Source of the DNA: Cystobacter ferrugineus
GTDB taxonomy: Bacteria; Myxococcota; Myxococcia; Myxococcales; Myxococcaceae
Reading direction: 5' to 3'
NCBI RefSeq assembly: GCF_001887355.1
Contig: NZ_MPIN01000002.1
Coordinates: forward strand, 744,001 to 808,000
Length of the DNA: 64,000 nucleotides
This document shows, one piece after another, positions 43,982-52,203 of the stretch (its first letter is position 1; every line of letters starts with the position of its first letter). The notes under the pieces are model-generated. The model was given only the letters and a program-made list of their open reading frames with translations. It was not told where the DNA came from and did not search any database. The translations under genes and the position numbers were made by a program.

Positions 43982-44743
43982 ATGGCAAACCCGCAGAGTC
44001 CCCTCGTCCTTACCGTTTATGCGCCTGCTCTCGCGGATGACGACAGCCGCCCTTTGGCAGTCATTCGTGGAATGGAGCGAGCGCTTCCCGGCTTGCGCCT
44101 GGAGTCGACGATCTCCAGCGAGGGGAAACTGGTCCCGCTACCGCAGCGCGAGGCATGGCTCGCCCAAGGGAGACCAAACGGAAGGGGGGTTCGGCTCATT
44201 TGCAATAGCGATGAGAGCTACCGGGTAACGGTTTCTGGATGGGAAAGACCGGCGGGGGTCTCCCCGAGAGGACAGTCACAGCTTGAAGTCCATGCAAAAC
44301 TGCCGCTGCATGTAGTGGGGAGCGCAGCGGCGGCGGATGTGTTTGAGAGCATGGGGGAGGCCACGCGCGCGTTTTGGGGGCGTGCGACGCCAGAAAGCGT
44401 AGCGGCTGAGATGGCGCAGCAAGTGCGCCATTCCGTGCGCCAGCCGCATGTGCCGCCACGAGGGCTGCCGACGCTCAAGCTCACAGAGGAAATCCGGTCG
44501 CCCGAGATTCCGCATCACCTGGGGTGGCTGAACTACTGGTCGGACGCTGCCGCACGGGCCATCGGCTTTCCGGACCCCGCGCGTGATGCGGAGCTGCTGT
44601 CACGCTCACGGCGTACCGCGACGGGTGGGTGGGTCGTGCAGCTCACTGATGCGCCGCTCGACCTGGACAACCCCGCCCACCTGGACGCGCTCAAACGGGC
44701 CTACGAGCGCTTCCCGGAGATTGGCGGGCGCGCAGCCCCTTGA
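43982..44743 (+). CDS. DUF5953 family protein, presumed immunity partner
   Basis: A 253-residue cytoplasmic protein, ATG 1 nt after the toxin stop. I recognise the myxobacterial DUF5953 pattern (VYAPALADDDSRPLAVIRGMERALPGLRLE, EIPHHLGWLNYWSDAAARAIGFPDPARDAELL). The family commonly follows DUF6310-type genes, so an antitoxin/immunity role is likely, though I know of no direct experiment. The last 40 residues are very regular (DAPLDLDNPAHLDALKRAYERFPEIGG). A short hairpin (44750-44771) lies between it and the convergent DUF2381 gene. Confidence 0.8.
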   Translation: MANPQSPLVLTVYAPALADDDSRPLAVIRGMERALPGLRLESTISSEGKLVPLPQREAWLAQGRPNGRGVRLICNSDESYRVTVSGWERPAGVSPRGQSQLEVHAKLPLHVVGSAAAADVFESMGEATRAFWGRATPESVAAEMAQQVRHSVRQPHVPPRGLPTLKLTEEIRSPEIPHHLGWLNYWSDAAARAIGFPDPARDAELLSRSRRTATGGWVVQLTDAPLDLDNPAHLDALKRAYERFPEIGGRAAP

Positions 44744-44749
44744 GACTCG

Positions 44750-44771
44750 GCACGGCTCGCGCTGGCCGTGC
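44750..44771. other. Hairpin between convergent genes
   Basis: GCACGGC (44750-44756) pairs with GCCGTGC (44765-44771) around an 8-nt loop in the 28-bp gap between the DUF5953 and DUF2381 genes. There is no T-run on either side, so it is only a candidate bidirectional terminator or 3'-end stabiliser. Confidence 0.4.
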
Positions 44772-45725
44772 TCAGGGCCCCTTCGCTTTCCCCTCGGGGA
44801 AGGTGACGTTCTCAAGGGTGAAGGTGCGCGGCCCCTGTGCTTCCCATAGCTTGAGGGTGCAGGGGCAGCCGAGCTGCGCGCGCGCCCCCTCGATGCCCAC
44901 CACGACGGCACCGGCCCCATTCGCGGGGATGGGCGCCAGTGGCCAACGGGCAAGCTCCACCTGTTCCCCCGCCGAGTCCACCAGCGCCGCCCCCGCCAGC
45001 GTCCAGGGCTCCGCGCCGGGGTTTAAGAGGAGCAGCCGCACAGCCACGCTTGCCGGGCGAGTCTCCTTGGTGCGTGTGTAGCTGTAGCTCCAGGCTTCAT
45101 CGATCCCGAGCGCGTTGGTTGGCCGCTTCCTGACCTGCGAGAGAATATCCTTGGGCGCCACGACTCCGGCCCCCTCCAGCCACGCGGCTTCCATGAGTCC
45201 GCCCGGTCCCTCACGCTCGGCCAGAATCCGCGCCTTGTCCTCTTGACACTGGCGCGCTTCGGCCTGTGCTTCGTCACGCTCCTTCTTGAGCACCTCGGGC
45301 GGGCGCGGCTGCCGGAACACCTCCACCCGGCGCGTCCCCTTTGACGCATGACCCACGAGCCAAAAGCTCGCGGTTGCCGGAAGCGCGCCATCCGCGAAGC
45401 GCACCGTCACACGAACCCGTTCCCCCGGCAGATAACCCGCCTTGGGAATGACGTTGAGGCTCAGGCCCTCTTTACCTACGGACCAATCCGCAAGGCGGTT
45501 CTCTGGCTGAAACTCCACCGCTCCCACGGCGAGGCGGGAGTCAAAGAAGAACGTCGTCGGCTCGTCCGCGCTAGCGCACACTTCCAGCGCTCCCTCCGGA
45601 GAGCCTGCGGCCAAGTCAAAACGCGCCGTCGCGACGCAGGGGGGGACGGGGGGCGGCTCTGCGGCTTGCGCAGCACCAGCGAGCAGGGCGGCCAGCAAGA
45701 CGGCACCGGGAGAGGGGGGCAGCAC
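44772..45725 (-). CDS. DUF2381 family protein (myxobacterial, kinase-associated)
   Basis: A 317-residue exported protein with signal peptide VLLAALLAGAAQAA. The body matches the Myxococcales paralogous family DUF2381/TIGR02268: GSPEGALEVCASADEPTTFFFDSRL, then a helical charged segment (PPEVLKKERDEAQAEARQCQEDK) and a C-terminal beta domain. Genes of this family regularly follow Ser/Thr kinase genes, as here (32 nt downstream). GTG start at 45725 has GGAGG 10 nt upstream. Probably a periplasmic or surface partner of the kinase pathway. Confidence 0.85.
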   Translation of the reverse strand: MLPPSPGAVLLAALLAGAAQAAEPPPVPPCVATARFDLAAGSPEGALEVCASADEPTTFFFDSRLAVGAVEFQPENRLADWSVGKEGLSLNVIPKAGYLPGERVRVTVRFADGALPATASFWLVGHASKGTRRVEVFRQPRPPEVLKKERDEAQAEARQCQEDKARILAEREGPGGLMEAAWLEGAGVVAPKDILSQVRKRPTNALGIDEAWSYSYTRTKETRPASVAVRLLLLNPGAEPWTLAGAALVDSAGEQVELARWPLAPIPANGAGAVVVGIEGARAQLGCPCTLKLWEAQGPRTFTLENVTFPEGKAKGP

Positions 45726-45757
45726 GGAAACTCAACCTCCAAAGGGCAAGGTAATAA

Positions 45758-47848
45758 TCAGGGCTGCCCGACAGGCTCAATGAGATAAACGCGCGTGTGT
45801 GTCTTGACGTTGCCGGGCGTGCTTCCGGGATCGAGGCACACGCCCAAGCCGGAGGGGCAATCAAAATTCTTGCCGTGCTCGTCCACGTAGCCCGTGAGGA
45901 CTTTCAGGCCAGCAACCAAACACACGGGGACAGTCCCCACGCCTGGAATCTTCGCCTCGGTGAAGGTGCCGAAAAGGCGGTTGTCGCCGAGCTGCCACTG
46001 TCCAAGTAGCAGGGTGCCGACAGGCAGCTTGCCCACGCGCCCGGAGATACCAACTTGGAGGGTAACACGGCCATCCTTCACCCTGACCACCTCTCCGGGC
46101 TCACCCTTGTACCTTTTGACCGTGGCGATATTGGTGCCGAACTCAACGTCGAACTGCTCGTGGGTCTTCCGCCAATCCTGGGGGCAGGAAATCGCGGGGG
46201 GCTCGGGGCGTACCTGGTTGTTGGTCGCGGTGCACCCAACACCCGTACAGCCTGCGAGCAACGCTGCCGCCATGGTTCCGCCCTTGAGTGGGAGGCGAAG
46301 GCCCGTTCGCTGCTTCTGGCTCCTGGAAGTCTCGGTCGTCGTCGGAGTGGACATAGCGTTGACGGCAAGCTTGGGAGGTTGAGCCCGAACGGGCGCCACG
46401 CTGGCCTGGACAACAGATTGCAACGGCTCCCATGGGATCGCCACTTCGTTCCCCCGAAAATCCCAGTCGGTAGAGAGGGTCCAGGCCAACTCCGGAGATG
46501 GTCTTTCCAGGCCAACCATCCCGGTCGTTCCTCCTGCGCCATCTCCGAGCCTCCAGAACCCGAGATTCACGGCCACCGCGCCCACCGTCACCAGGGCCGC
46601 CACGAGCCCCAGCAACCACCGGGCGCGACGCGGGTGGGTAGCCATGGACGGGGCGAGCTGCTCACGTCCTGGGAGCACTGGGGGCGCTACGGCGGGCGGC
46701 TCTTGCTCCCCCAGCGGCGCCACGTCACGCGGAGCGTCCACCGTTGGGGTTCGGTCCTGGTCCTCATCCATGGCGACGGGCTCGGCGTGCTCGGCCTGTT
46801 CGGAGGACGGAGGGTCATCCTTCGGGGGCACCTGTCCACGGCGCGGACGCCACTTCCCGGCCTTGTTGTACGCGCGCAGCACCTCGTTAGGTTCCCTCAA
46901 TGCCGGGTCATCAACCGTGGTGGTGAGCTGGGCATCGTTGGGATCGAACAGCGGCACATCCCACGCCGGGTCATCATCAGCCGCCTTTAGAGCACCTTCC
47001 AACGCCGCGCACAGCTCGGGGACATTTGGGTAGCGCTCAGCAGGCCATTCCGACAGCATCTTCATGCACACGCGCGAAAGGGCCACCGGCACACGAGGGT
47101 TGACCACGTGGGGAGCCGGGGGGCGCTGGTGAAGGATCCTTTCGTGTAGTTCCTTCCGTTCGCCGCTGGGGGGAAGCTCACCAAAAGGAAGCTCGTCTGT
47201 CAGGATCCAATAAAGTGTCACCCCCAAGGCCCAAAGCTCGTCAAGCACTCCGAATTCGTAACGTTCCGCGCCGTTCGGGTTGCCACGCTCAAAGCGCAGC
47301 GGCTCAGGCGCCCTGAACTCTTCGGTTCCCGGTGGGATACGTGAGCCCGTTAGACAGACAGCGCCAACCAGCGAGGCAATCCCAAAATCAATCAGGACAG
47401 GCCGCTCTGCCGCGCCACGAATGATGATGTTTGAGGGCTTCAAATCCCGATGAAATACCCCCTCCGCGTGAACCTCACCAAGGGTCCGTGCCACATCCAG
47501 AATGATCCGCGTGGCCTTGCGTGCCGATGGATTGTGTTTCAGGGCGTATGCGTCCAACGTGGGGCCCGGCACGTGTTCCATGATGATGAACGGGTGACCG
47601 GTCACCGGGTCGGGCCAATAATCAGAGCCGATGTAACGCACAACGCAAGGATGGGTCAGGTGGTTGAGGATCGCGATCTCGCGCTTTGCCCGGCCGTCCA
47701 GGCGATCAACCGACAGAAACTTCATGGCGAAAGCCCGGCCCGCGCGCTCCACCTTGAACACAACTCCAAGGCCCCCCACGCCGAGCAGCTCGACCACCTT
47801 GTACTCGCCTATTGTCTCGCCGATCCCCGGATGCCGTGCCACGTGCAA
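45758..47848 (-). CDS. Transmembrane Ser/Thr protein kinase
   Basis: A 696-residue eukaryotic-type (Hanks) kinase. The kinase domain is at 12-290, with glycine loop GVGGLGVV (23-30), Lys43 in FAMKFL, catalytic HRDLKPSN (133-140) and DFG (154-156), all intact. A charged linker, one transmembrane segment (about 412-433, LLGLVAALVTVGAVAVNLGFW) and an extracytoplasmic C-terminal domain (about 545-696, SCPQDWRKTHEQF through LLGQWQLGDNRLFG) follow. TTG start at 47848 is supported by GGAGG 8 nt upstream; the GTG two codons later is possible. It forms an operon with the DUF2381 gene and may share a transcript with the upstream XRE/pseudokinase genes (180-nt gap). Confidence 0.92.
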   Translation of the reverse strand: MHVARHPGIGETIGEYKVVELLGVGGLGVVFKVERAGRAFAMKFLSVDRLDGRAKREIAILNHLTHPCVVRYIGSDYWPDPVTGHPFIIMEHVPGPTLDAYALKHNPSARKATRIILDVARTLGEVHAEGVFHRDLKPSNIIIRGAAERPVLIDFGIASLVGAVCLTGSRIPPGTEEFRAPEPLRFERGNPNGAERYEFGVLDELWALGVTLYWILTDELPFGELPPSGERKELHERILHQRPPAPHVVNPRVPVALSRVCMKMLSEWPAERYPNVPELCAALEGALKAADDDPAWDVPLFDPNDAQLTTTVDDPALREPNEVLRAYNKAGKWRPRRGQVPPKDDPPSSEQAEHAEPVAMDEDQDRTPTVDAPRDVAPLGEQEPPAVAPPVLPGREQLAPSMATHPRRARWLLGLVAALVTVGAVAVNLGFWRLGDGAGGTTGMVGLERPSPELAWTLSTDWDFRGNEVAIPWEPLQSVVQASVAPVRAQPPKLAVNAMSTPTTTETSRSQKQRTGLRLPLKGGTMAAALLAGCTGVGCTATNNQVRPEPPAISCPQDWRKTHEQFDVEFGTNIATVKRYKGEPGEVVRVKDGRVTLQVGISGRVGKLPVGTLLLGQWQLGDNRLFGTFTEAKIPGVGTVPVCLVAGLKVLTGYVDEHGKNFDCPSGLGVCLDPGSTPGNVKTHTRVYLIEPVGQP

Positions 47849-48027
47849 AAGCTCTACCTCCTAGATGGGGAGCTTAGCACGACCGCGCACGACGGGCTCG
47901 AACAGCGGGACCGGGGTGGTGAGTGGGCCCCTCGCTGCATGACGACCGCTCCAAGGTCGGCCGTCCCCACCACCCCCAGCAAACATCCCACGACCACCAC
48001 CACCCCAGTCCCCAACTTGAGACGGTA

Positions 48028-48387
48028 CTACTCATCACGAGTAGCGACACCGTGGAGGACGCGCAGCAGCTCGCATCCTGCCCTGACCTTCGATTCTGGC
48101 CACTCGCGCATGAGGAGCACGGCGCGTTGTACCTCCGGTGAACGGTTCGTCTCCAAAGCTGCGCCGTCCTGGTTCATGCCGAGCAACGCATTTGCATCAG
48201 TGCAGAGCGCCCGCGCGATCCTCACGAACGCTCCCACTGATGGCATCAAGTGGCCTCGCTCAATGCGGCCGTAAACCTGAGCGCTCAAATCCGCCTGGGC
48301 TGCCACCTCAGCTTGCGTGAGCCCCAGTGCATTGCGAGCCTTCCGCGCGCCAGCACCTATGTTCTTCCGCAGAACGTCATCATCCAC
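48028..48387 (-). CDS. XRE-family helix-turn-helix regulator (second of pair)
   Basis: A 119-residue protein with an N-terminal HTH_3/Cro-C1 domain (ARKARNALGLTQAEVAAQADLSAQVYGRIERGHLMPSVGAFVRIARAL, about 10-60) and a helical C-terminal segment. I place the start at the GTG 48387 because GGAGG lies 7 nt before it; the longer frame from 48441 would overlap the upstream gene by 50 nt. The site overlaps the TGA of the first XRE gene, so the two are coupled. It is homologous to that gene (same IERGH..P.V..FV..A pattern), indicating tandem duplication. Confidence 0.85.
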   Translation of the reverse strand: MDDDVLRKNIGAGARKARNALGLTQAEVAAQADLSAQVYGRIERGHLMPSVGAFVRIARALCTDANALLGMNQDGAALETNRSPEVQRAVLLMREWPESKVRAGCELLRVLHGVATRDE

Positions 48388-48391
48388 CGCA

Positions 48392-48817
48392 TCACCTCCC
48401 GCGTTCTTCTCTGCGCCTGCGGCGCTCGGCCTTCGCCTCAATAAGATGGCAGCCAGTCTTCGTTATCAGCTTTATCTGCTCAGGCTTGAGTTCTCGCACA
48501 CTCCTGAGCACAGGTCGAGCGTCAGGCGGCAAATCATCTTCGCTTGACCTTATGGCAACGGGAGTGCTGCGAGGGACATCCATCCCCAGCAAGACATCGA
48601 CGGAAACCTTAAGCACCAACGCCAGTTTCACCAGCGTTCTAACGCGCGGAAGCCTGTGGCCCCGCTCGATCTTGCCGTACACCTCAATAGCAATTCCGAT
48701 TCGCTCGGCAACGTCGGCTTGACTCAGCTTGGCCCGATTGCGCGCGGGTTTCAGATTCTGCCGAAGCACATTCTGTGCTTTCACCCTCCATTCTTGGTCT
48801 GCCGCCGAACCCCTCAC
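48392..48817 (-). CDS. XRE-family helix-turn-helix regulator (first of pair)
   Basis: A 141-residue regulator. The HTH domain is at about 18-75 (ARNRAKLSQADVAERIGIAIEVYGKIERGHRLPRVRTLVKLALVL), with a hydrophilic C-terminus ending RRRREERGR. The GTG start at 48817 is 2 nt after the pseudokinase stop, with GAGGAGGG 9 nt upstream. A C-terminal segment (LKPEQIKLITKTGCHLIEA) matches the position of KVRAGCELLRVLHG in the second regulator. It probably autoregulates the operon, perhaps by heterodimerising with its paralogue (inference). Confidence 0.87.
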   Translation of the reverse strand: MRGSAADQEWRVKAQNVLRQNLKPARNRAKLSQADVAERIGIAIEVYGKIERGHRLPRVRTLVKLALVLKVSVDVLLGMDVPRSTPVAIRSSEDDLPPDARPVLRSVRELKPEQIKLITKTGCHLIEAKAERRRRREERGR

Positions 48818-48819
48818 GA

Positions 48820-49965
48820 TCAGCCCTCCTCGTCGTCCAGGTCTGAAAGCGCGGTGCGCTCGATAGGACTTCCAAGCAAGCGCCGCGCGCTCTTTGCCGC
48901 ACCGTAGATGCCGGACAACTCAGCACCCGCAGCCTTGTCGTCAAAGGGACTCTGGAGCTTCGCCAAGTATTCGCGCAGTCCATCGCGCATCTGAGCCGCG
49001 GTAAGACGCTCGCTCGGATCAGGCTGAAGGGCTCGGCGCACGATCTCGCCCAGACCTTTGGGCAACTGGTCAAGCCTATCCTTGAGCTGGGCAACGTCAA
49101 ACCGAAGTGCGCGGTCGGCCAGGACCCCGGGATCCGTCCACACGTGCTGTTCCGTTGTAACCTTACGGGCAACGCGGGGTTTCTGGACATCCTCGGGAAT
49201 GTCTACCGGGTCAAGCGCATACAGCGCCCACAACGTTTCCAACAGAGTGAGACCAAGGGAGAAAACATCCGCCCGTCCGTCAACCTTACGCGCTATGAGC
49301 GAGTCGCCAACAGGCCCCGAAGAGTCCATCACAGCCCGCCACAGCTCAGGCGCAGCATAGGCCGCGTCACCTCGAAGGATACCCGGAGGCGTCTTCAAGC
49401 GGTCGCGCAGCTCGGAGTATGCCGACCCGAAGTTCACCAGCTTGACCCGGCCGTCAAAGCCGACCCGTATACGCATCGGGCCCACGCCACGGTGAATGAT
49501 GTGGAGGGGGGTCCCCTGTTTATCCGCCTGCATGTGTGCATGGTCGAGCGCGTCAGCCACCAGTGACGCAACATGGGCGGCAAAAGCGGGGGAGACCCTG
49601 CGGCCAACCAGAAGGCTAAAATCCAATGCCGTCGCCAAGTAAAGCCCTGGCATGGACTCCGTGACAACATAAGTTGCGCGGTCAGGCGCAACCGTAATCC
49701 CGTGCACCTTGGCGATATGGGGGTGTTCCAAGTGCAAAGCCAGTTGAACCTCTTCCCAGTATCGCCCCCGTTGCTCGCCATCCCCGGAAACCGCAACAGG
49801 TTTCAATAGGACTTGGGTGCGCTCACCGTTCGCGACAGTGGTGCGCCACGCCTGATAAAGCGTGTCATAATCGCGATCCTCGACCTGGGTTGCATAGATC
49901 TGGTAGCGGAAGCCGTCCAGAGTGAAGTGACGATGTTTTACCCTTGGCAGCTCGGGCTTAGACAT
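48820..49965 (-). CDS. Ser/Thr kinase-fold protein, predicted pseudokinase
   Basis: A 381-residue cytoplasmic Hanks-fold protein with no transmembrane segment. The fold is recognisable (RYWEEVQLALHLEHPHIAKVHGI, AAYAAPELWRAVM, ADVFSLGLTLLETLWAL), with the ATP-site Lys probably K55 (VLLKPV). Key catalytic residues are replaced: HRGVGPMRI at 158-166 instead of HRDxKxxN, and NFG at 178-180 instead of DFG. Phosphotransfer should be absent or very weak. ATG 49965 has GGAGACG upstream. It is 14 nt after the lipoprotein gene and 2 nt before the first XRE gene. Confidence 0.88.
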   Translation of the reverse strand: MSKPELPRVKHRHFTLDGFRYQIYATQVEDRDYDTLYQAWRTTVANGERTQVLLKPVAVSGDGEQRGRYWEEVQLALHLEHPHIAKVHGITVAPDRATYVVTESMPGLYLATALDFSLLVGRRVSPAFAAHVASLVADALDHAHMQADKQGTPLHIIHRGVGPMRIRVGFDGRVKLVNFGSAYSELRDRLKTPPGILRGDAAYAAPELWRAVMDSSGPVGDSLIARKVDGRADVFSLGLTLLETLWALYALDPVDIPEDVQKPRVARKVTTEQHVWTDPGVLADRALRFDVAQLKDRLDQLPKGLGEIVRRALQPDPSERLTAAQMRDGLREYLAKLQSPFDDKAAGAELSGIYGAAKSARRLLGSPIERTALSDLDDEEG

Positions 49966-49979
49966 TGCACGTCTCCAGG

Positions 49980-50579
49980 TCAATTTCGGTCGAGCTTGGG
50001 CGCGTCAGCCTGGGGCCAGTTGACTCCGGAATTGCGGTAGTACCTACCCAGCTCGTAACCTCCCACCCCGGCACTGGTTGGCGAAACCTGCACTGCGCCA
50101 ACACAGTAGGCGGGAACGCCCGTAAGCGCTGCGGCGAGATAGCCTTCTGGAGTGAGCACGAACAGGTCGCGATACTCCTGCACCATCATGCCCAGGCCCA
50201 CTCTCGAAACGCTGGCCCCCTTGGTCTCGACGTACCGCAGTAGCTCGTCAGCCACGAAGCGCGGGGCATACTGGCGCGGCACGGATGGGAGGATCGCCAG
50301 ACTGCGGCGCAACATCGTGGCCTGTTCTGGAGACACCTCGCGGATCTGGGGGATACTGCTCGCGGACAGCCCGGCCCCCAGCAGCAGGGCGCCGAACTCA
50401 TCCAGACCCGCCAGCGTGTCCCGCGTAGCGGCGAGGGCCAGCGGCGGCGGCTGACTGGCGCAAGCACATGGACCAATGACGACAAGCAGGGTCAGGACGA
50501 CAGCCAGGCCACGAGACAAAAGCAATCTCTCAAAGGCAATACGAATCCAGAACCGCAGAGTGTAGAACTCAGCAGGCAT
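49980..50579 (-). CDS. Hypothetical exported protein/lipoprotein, first gene of pseudokinase operon
   Basis: A 199-residue protein of unknown family. The N-terminus has a basic region and hydrophobic helix (about 24-38, GLAVVLTLLVVIGPCAC) with Cys residues that could form a late lipobox. The mature part contains ATMLRRSLAILPSVPRQYAPRFVADELLRYVETKG, and ends in a Tyr/Asn-rich region. It stands 14 nt upstream of the pseudokinase gene, so they are probably cotranscribed. The insertion element at 50598 lies immediately upstream and may have replaced the native promoter. Confidence 0.72.
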   Translation of the reverse strand: MPAEFYTLRFWIRIAFERLLLSRGLAVVLTLLVVIGPCACASQPPPLALAATRDTLAGLDEFGALLLGAGLSASSIPQIREVSPEQATMLRRSLAILPSVPRQYAPRFVADELLRYVETKGASVSRVGLGMMVQEYRDLFVLTPEGYLAAALTGVPAYCVGAVQVSPTSAGVGGYELGRYYRNSGVNWPQADAPKLDRN

Positions 50580-50597
50580 GGGAACCTCGTGCAGTCA

Positions 50598-51909
50598 GGT
50601 AAGGCATTGGAAAAGTATAAGTTGACCAACTTCACTTGGCGCGACGCGGCTCCAAGCAATAATTCCAGTCGCCATGGAACTCATCCTTGCGCAGCGCCAA
50701 TCGCTTCATTTCCGCCTTCGTGATCTCGATGCCCGTCGGATACTTCTTCTTGTCCAAGCGCGCCCTGACGCGCAGACCCTTTTTAGTTTGCGTTCTGCCG
50801 ATGAGGTTGACGACTGTCTCAAAACTGGTCAGTGGCTTGCCCCTCCAGTTCTGGGTGATGTGACAGAAGAGCCGATGTTCGATCTTGTTCCACTTGCTCG
50901 TTCCTGGCGGGAAGTGGCACACATGAATATTCAGTCCCGTGTCATCGGCCAGCTCTTGTAGTTCTTTCTTCCAGGCGCGTGTGCGATACCCGTTGCTACC
51001 GCCAGCATCTGCCGTGATGAGAAGTTCCGTCGCATTCGGATAGGCTGGCAAACCCATCGTTCTCCACCATTGGCGAATCGATGCGACGGCAAAAGCCGGT
51101 GTGTCATGATCGCGCCCGACACTCACCCACGCCTCGTTGCGGGTCATGTCGAAGACTCCGTAGGGGATCGCCTTGCCCACCGCATCGTCGGGAAAGTCGT
51201 GGACGTTGACCTCTTCCGGTTGCCCCTTCGGTTCCCACTCACGGCCTGCGTTCCTGAAGTTCCCGACGAGTTCCTTCTTCTTCGTATCGACGGAGATGAC
51301 GGGTTGGTTTCGCGCCTGGAAGTCCTCCACCATCGCGCTGATGTGCTCGAATTGCGCGTTGCGATCCACATGGTCCGTGCCCTCATGGCTCTTGCGCAAT
51401 GCGTGGAGGCTATAGCCCAGCTCGTGCAGCTTCTTTCCGACACTCGTGTGACTGACGATGAACCCCTGGTTGCGCAACTCCACGGCCAGAATCCGCGTGC
51501 TTTTGCATGTCCATCGCAGCGGCGACATCGGATCCCCTCTCGTGGTCGGCGCAACCAGACGCTCGAGTGCCTCGACCCATCCTCCCTGCACCAAGGCCAA
51601 CGCCTTGCGGCCACCGCCAGGCCGACGCTGACGTCCAATGACTACTTCGCCTTTCTTCAACTCCTCGCGGCCTGCTCGGATCGTCGCCCGCGCCAAACCA
51701 GTCGCGCTCGCAACCACCGCGTCGCCACCGTAGCCTATCGTGCGTGACTCCGTCGCTGCCCACAATCGACGTGCCCTCTCATTCAGGACGCCTTCAAGAG
51801 CGAGATACTTGGCACGGAGGGCCGCTTCCAGTTTCGAGTCGTGCCTCATGAAGTAGCCAGATCACAGATCGTGGAAGTTGGCAACGTTATTGTTTTCCAG
51901 TGCCTTACC
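50598..51909 (-). mobile_element. ISAzo13-type insertion sequence with terminal inverted repeats
   Basis: A 1312-bp element with imperfect inverted repeats of about 36 bp, 50598-50633 and 51874-51909; the outer 17 bp match at 16 positions and the inner CCAACTTC is identical. The single transposase gene fills it. No target-site duplication is evident. The right end interrupts the phage prohead-protease fragment at 51910. Confidence 0.8.
50632..51849 (-). CDS. ISAzo13 family transposase
   Basis: A 405-residue DDE transposase. Recognisable segments: TGLARATIRAGREEL, RRPGGGRKAL, the first catalytic Asp region VISVDTKKKELVGNFRNAGREW, the second ITADAGGSNGYRTRAWK, and the Glu region KWNKIEHRLFCHITQNWRG. 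The C-terminus (FHGDWNYCLEPRR) is typical. It appears intact, so the element may be active. Confidence 0.92.
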   Translation of the reverse strand: MRHDSKLEAALRAKYLALEGVLNERARRLWAATESRTIGYGGDAVVASATGLARATIRAGREELKKGEVVIGRQRRPGGGRKALALVQGGWVEALERLVAPTTRGDPMSPLRWTCKSTRILAVELRNQGFIVSHTSVGKKLHELGYSLHALRKSHEGTDHVDRNAQFEHISAMVEDFQARNQPVISVDTKKKELVGNFRNAGREWEPKGQPEEVNVHDFPDDAVGKAIPYGVFDMTRNEAWVSVGRDHDTPAFAVASIRQWWRTMGLPAYPNATELLITADAGGSNGYRTRAWKKELQELADDTGLNIHVCHFPPGTSKWNKIEHRLFCHITQNWRGKPLTSFETVVNLIGRTQTKKGLRVRARLDKKKYPTGIEITKAEMKRLALRKDEFHGDWNYCLEPRRAK

Positions 51910-52167
51910 AATGGGCAGCGCGGGCTCGGCTCCCGTGCTCGCTGCCTGCGCGCCGTCGTCGTGATTGAACAGAACGACGCCGTTCGCGTTGTAGCCCTCG
52001 ACGCGCCAACCCTTGACGCTCAGGCGATCCGAGTAGCGATCGAAGTCACCGTCGCTCGCCTTGAACGTATAGACACGTTGACCGCTCCCAGCCTCGACGG
52101 CGGTTAGCGCAGCCGCATCCTTCCGAACGGCTGCAAGCTGAAGAGAGCGTGTGATCGCATTGGGCAT
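51910..52167 (-). pseudogene. Phage HK97-type prohead protease, truncated by the insertion sequence
   Basis: The ATG at 52165-52167 (GGGAGCG ribosome-binding site directly upstream) starts MPNAITRSLQLAAVRKDAAA. It continues into FKASDGDFDRYSDRLSVKGW and GVVLFNHD, the N-terminal signature of caudoviral prohead proteases. About 85 residues remain, and the frame then runs into the IS end. The catalytic His/Ser part is missing and no continuation is seen beyond the element. Confidence 0.7.
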
Positions 52168-52203
52168 CGCTCCCGCTAAATGGGTGCGGTTTTTGTCCGT
52201 GGC

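Noticed and set aside
47450-48274. Plus-strand open frame opposite the kinase start and second XRE gene
   Set aside because: It runs antisense to conserved kinase motifs and has no family resemblance.
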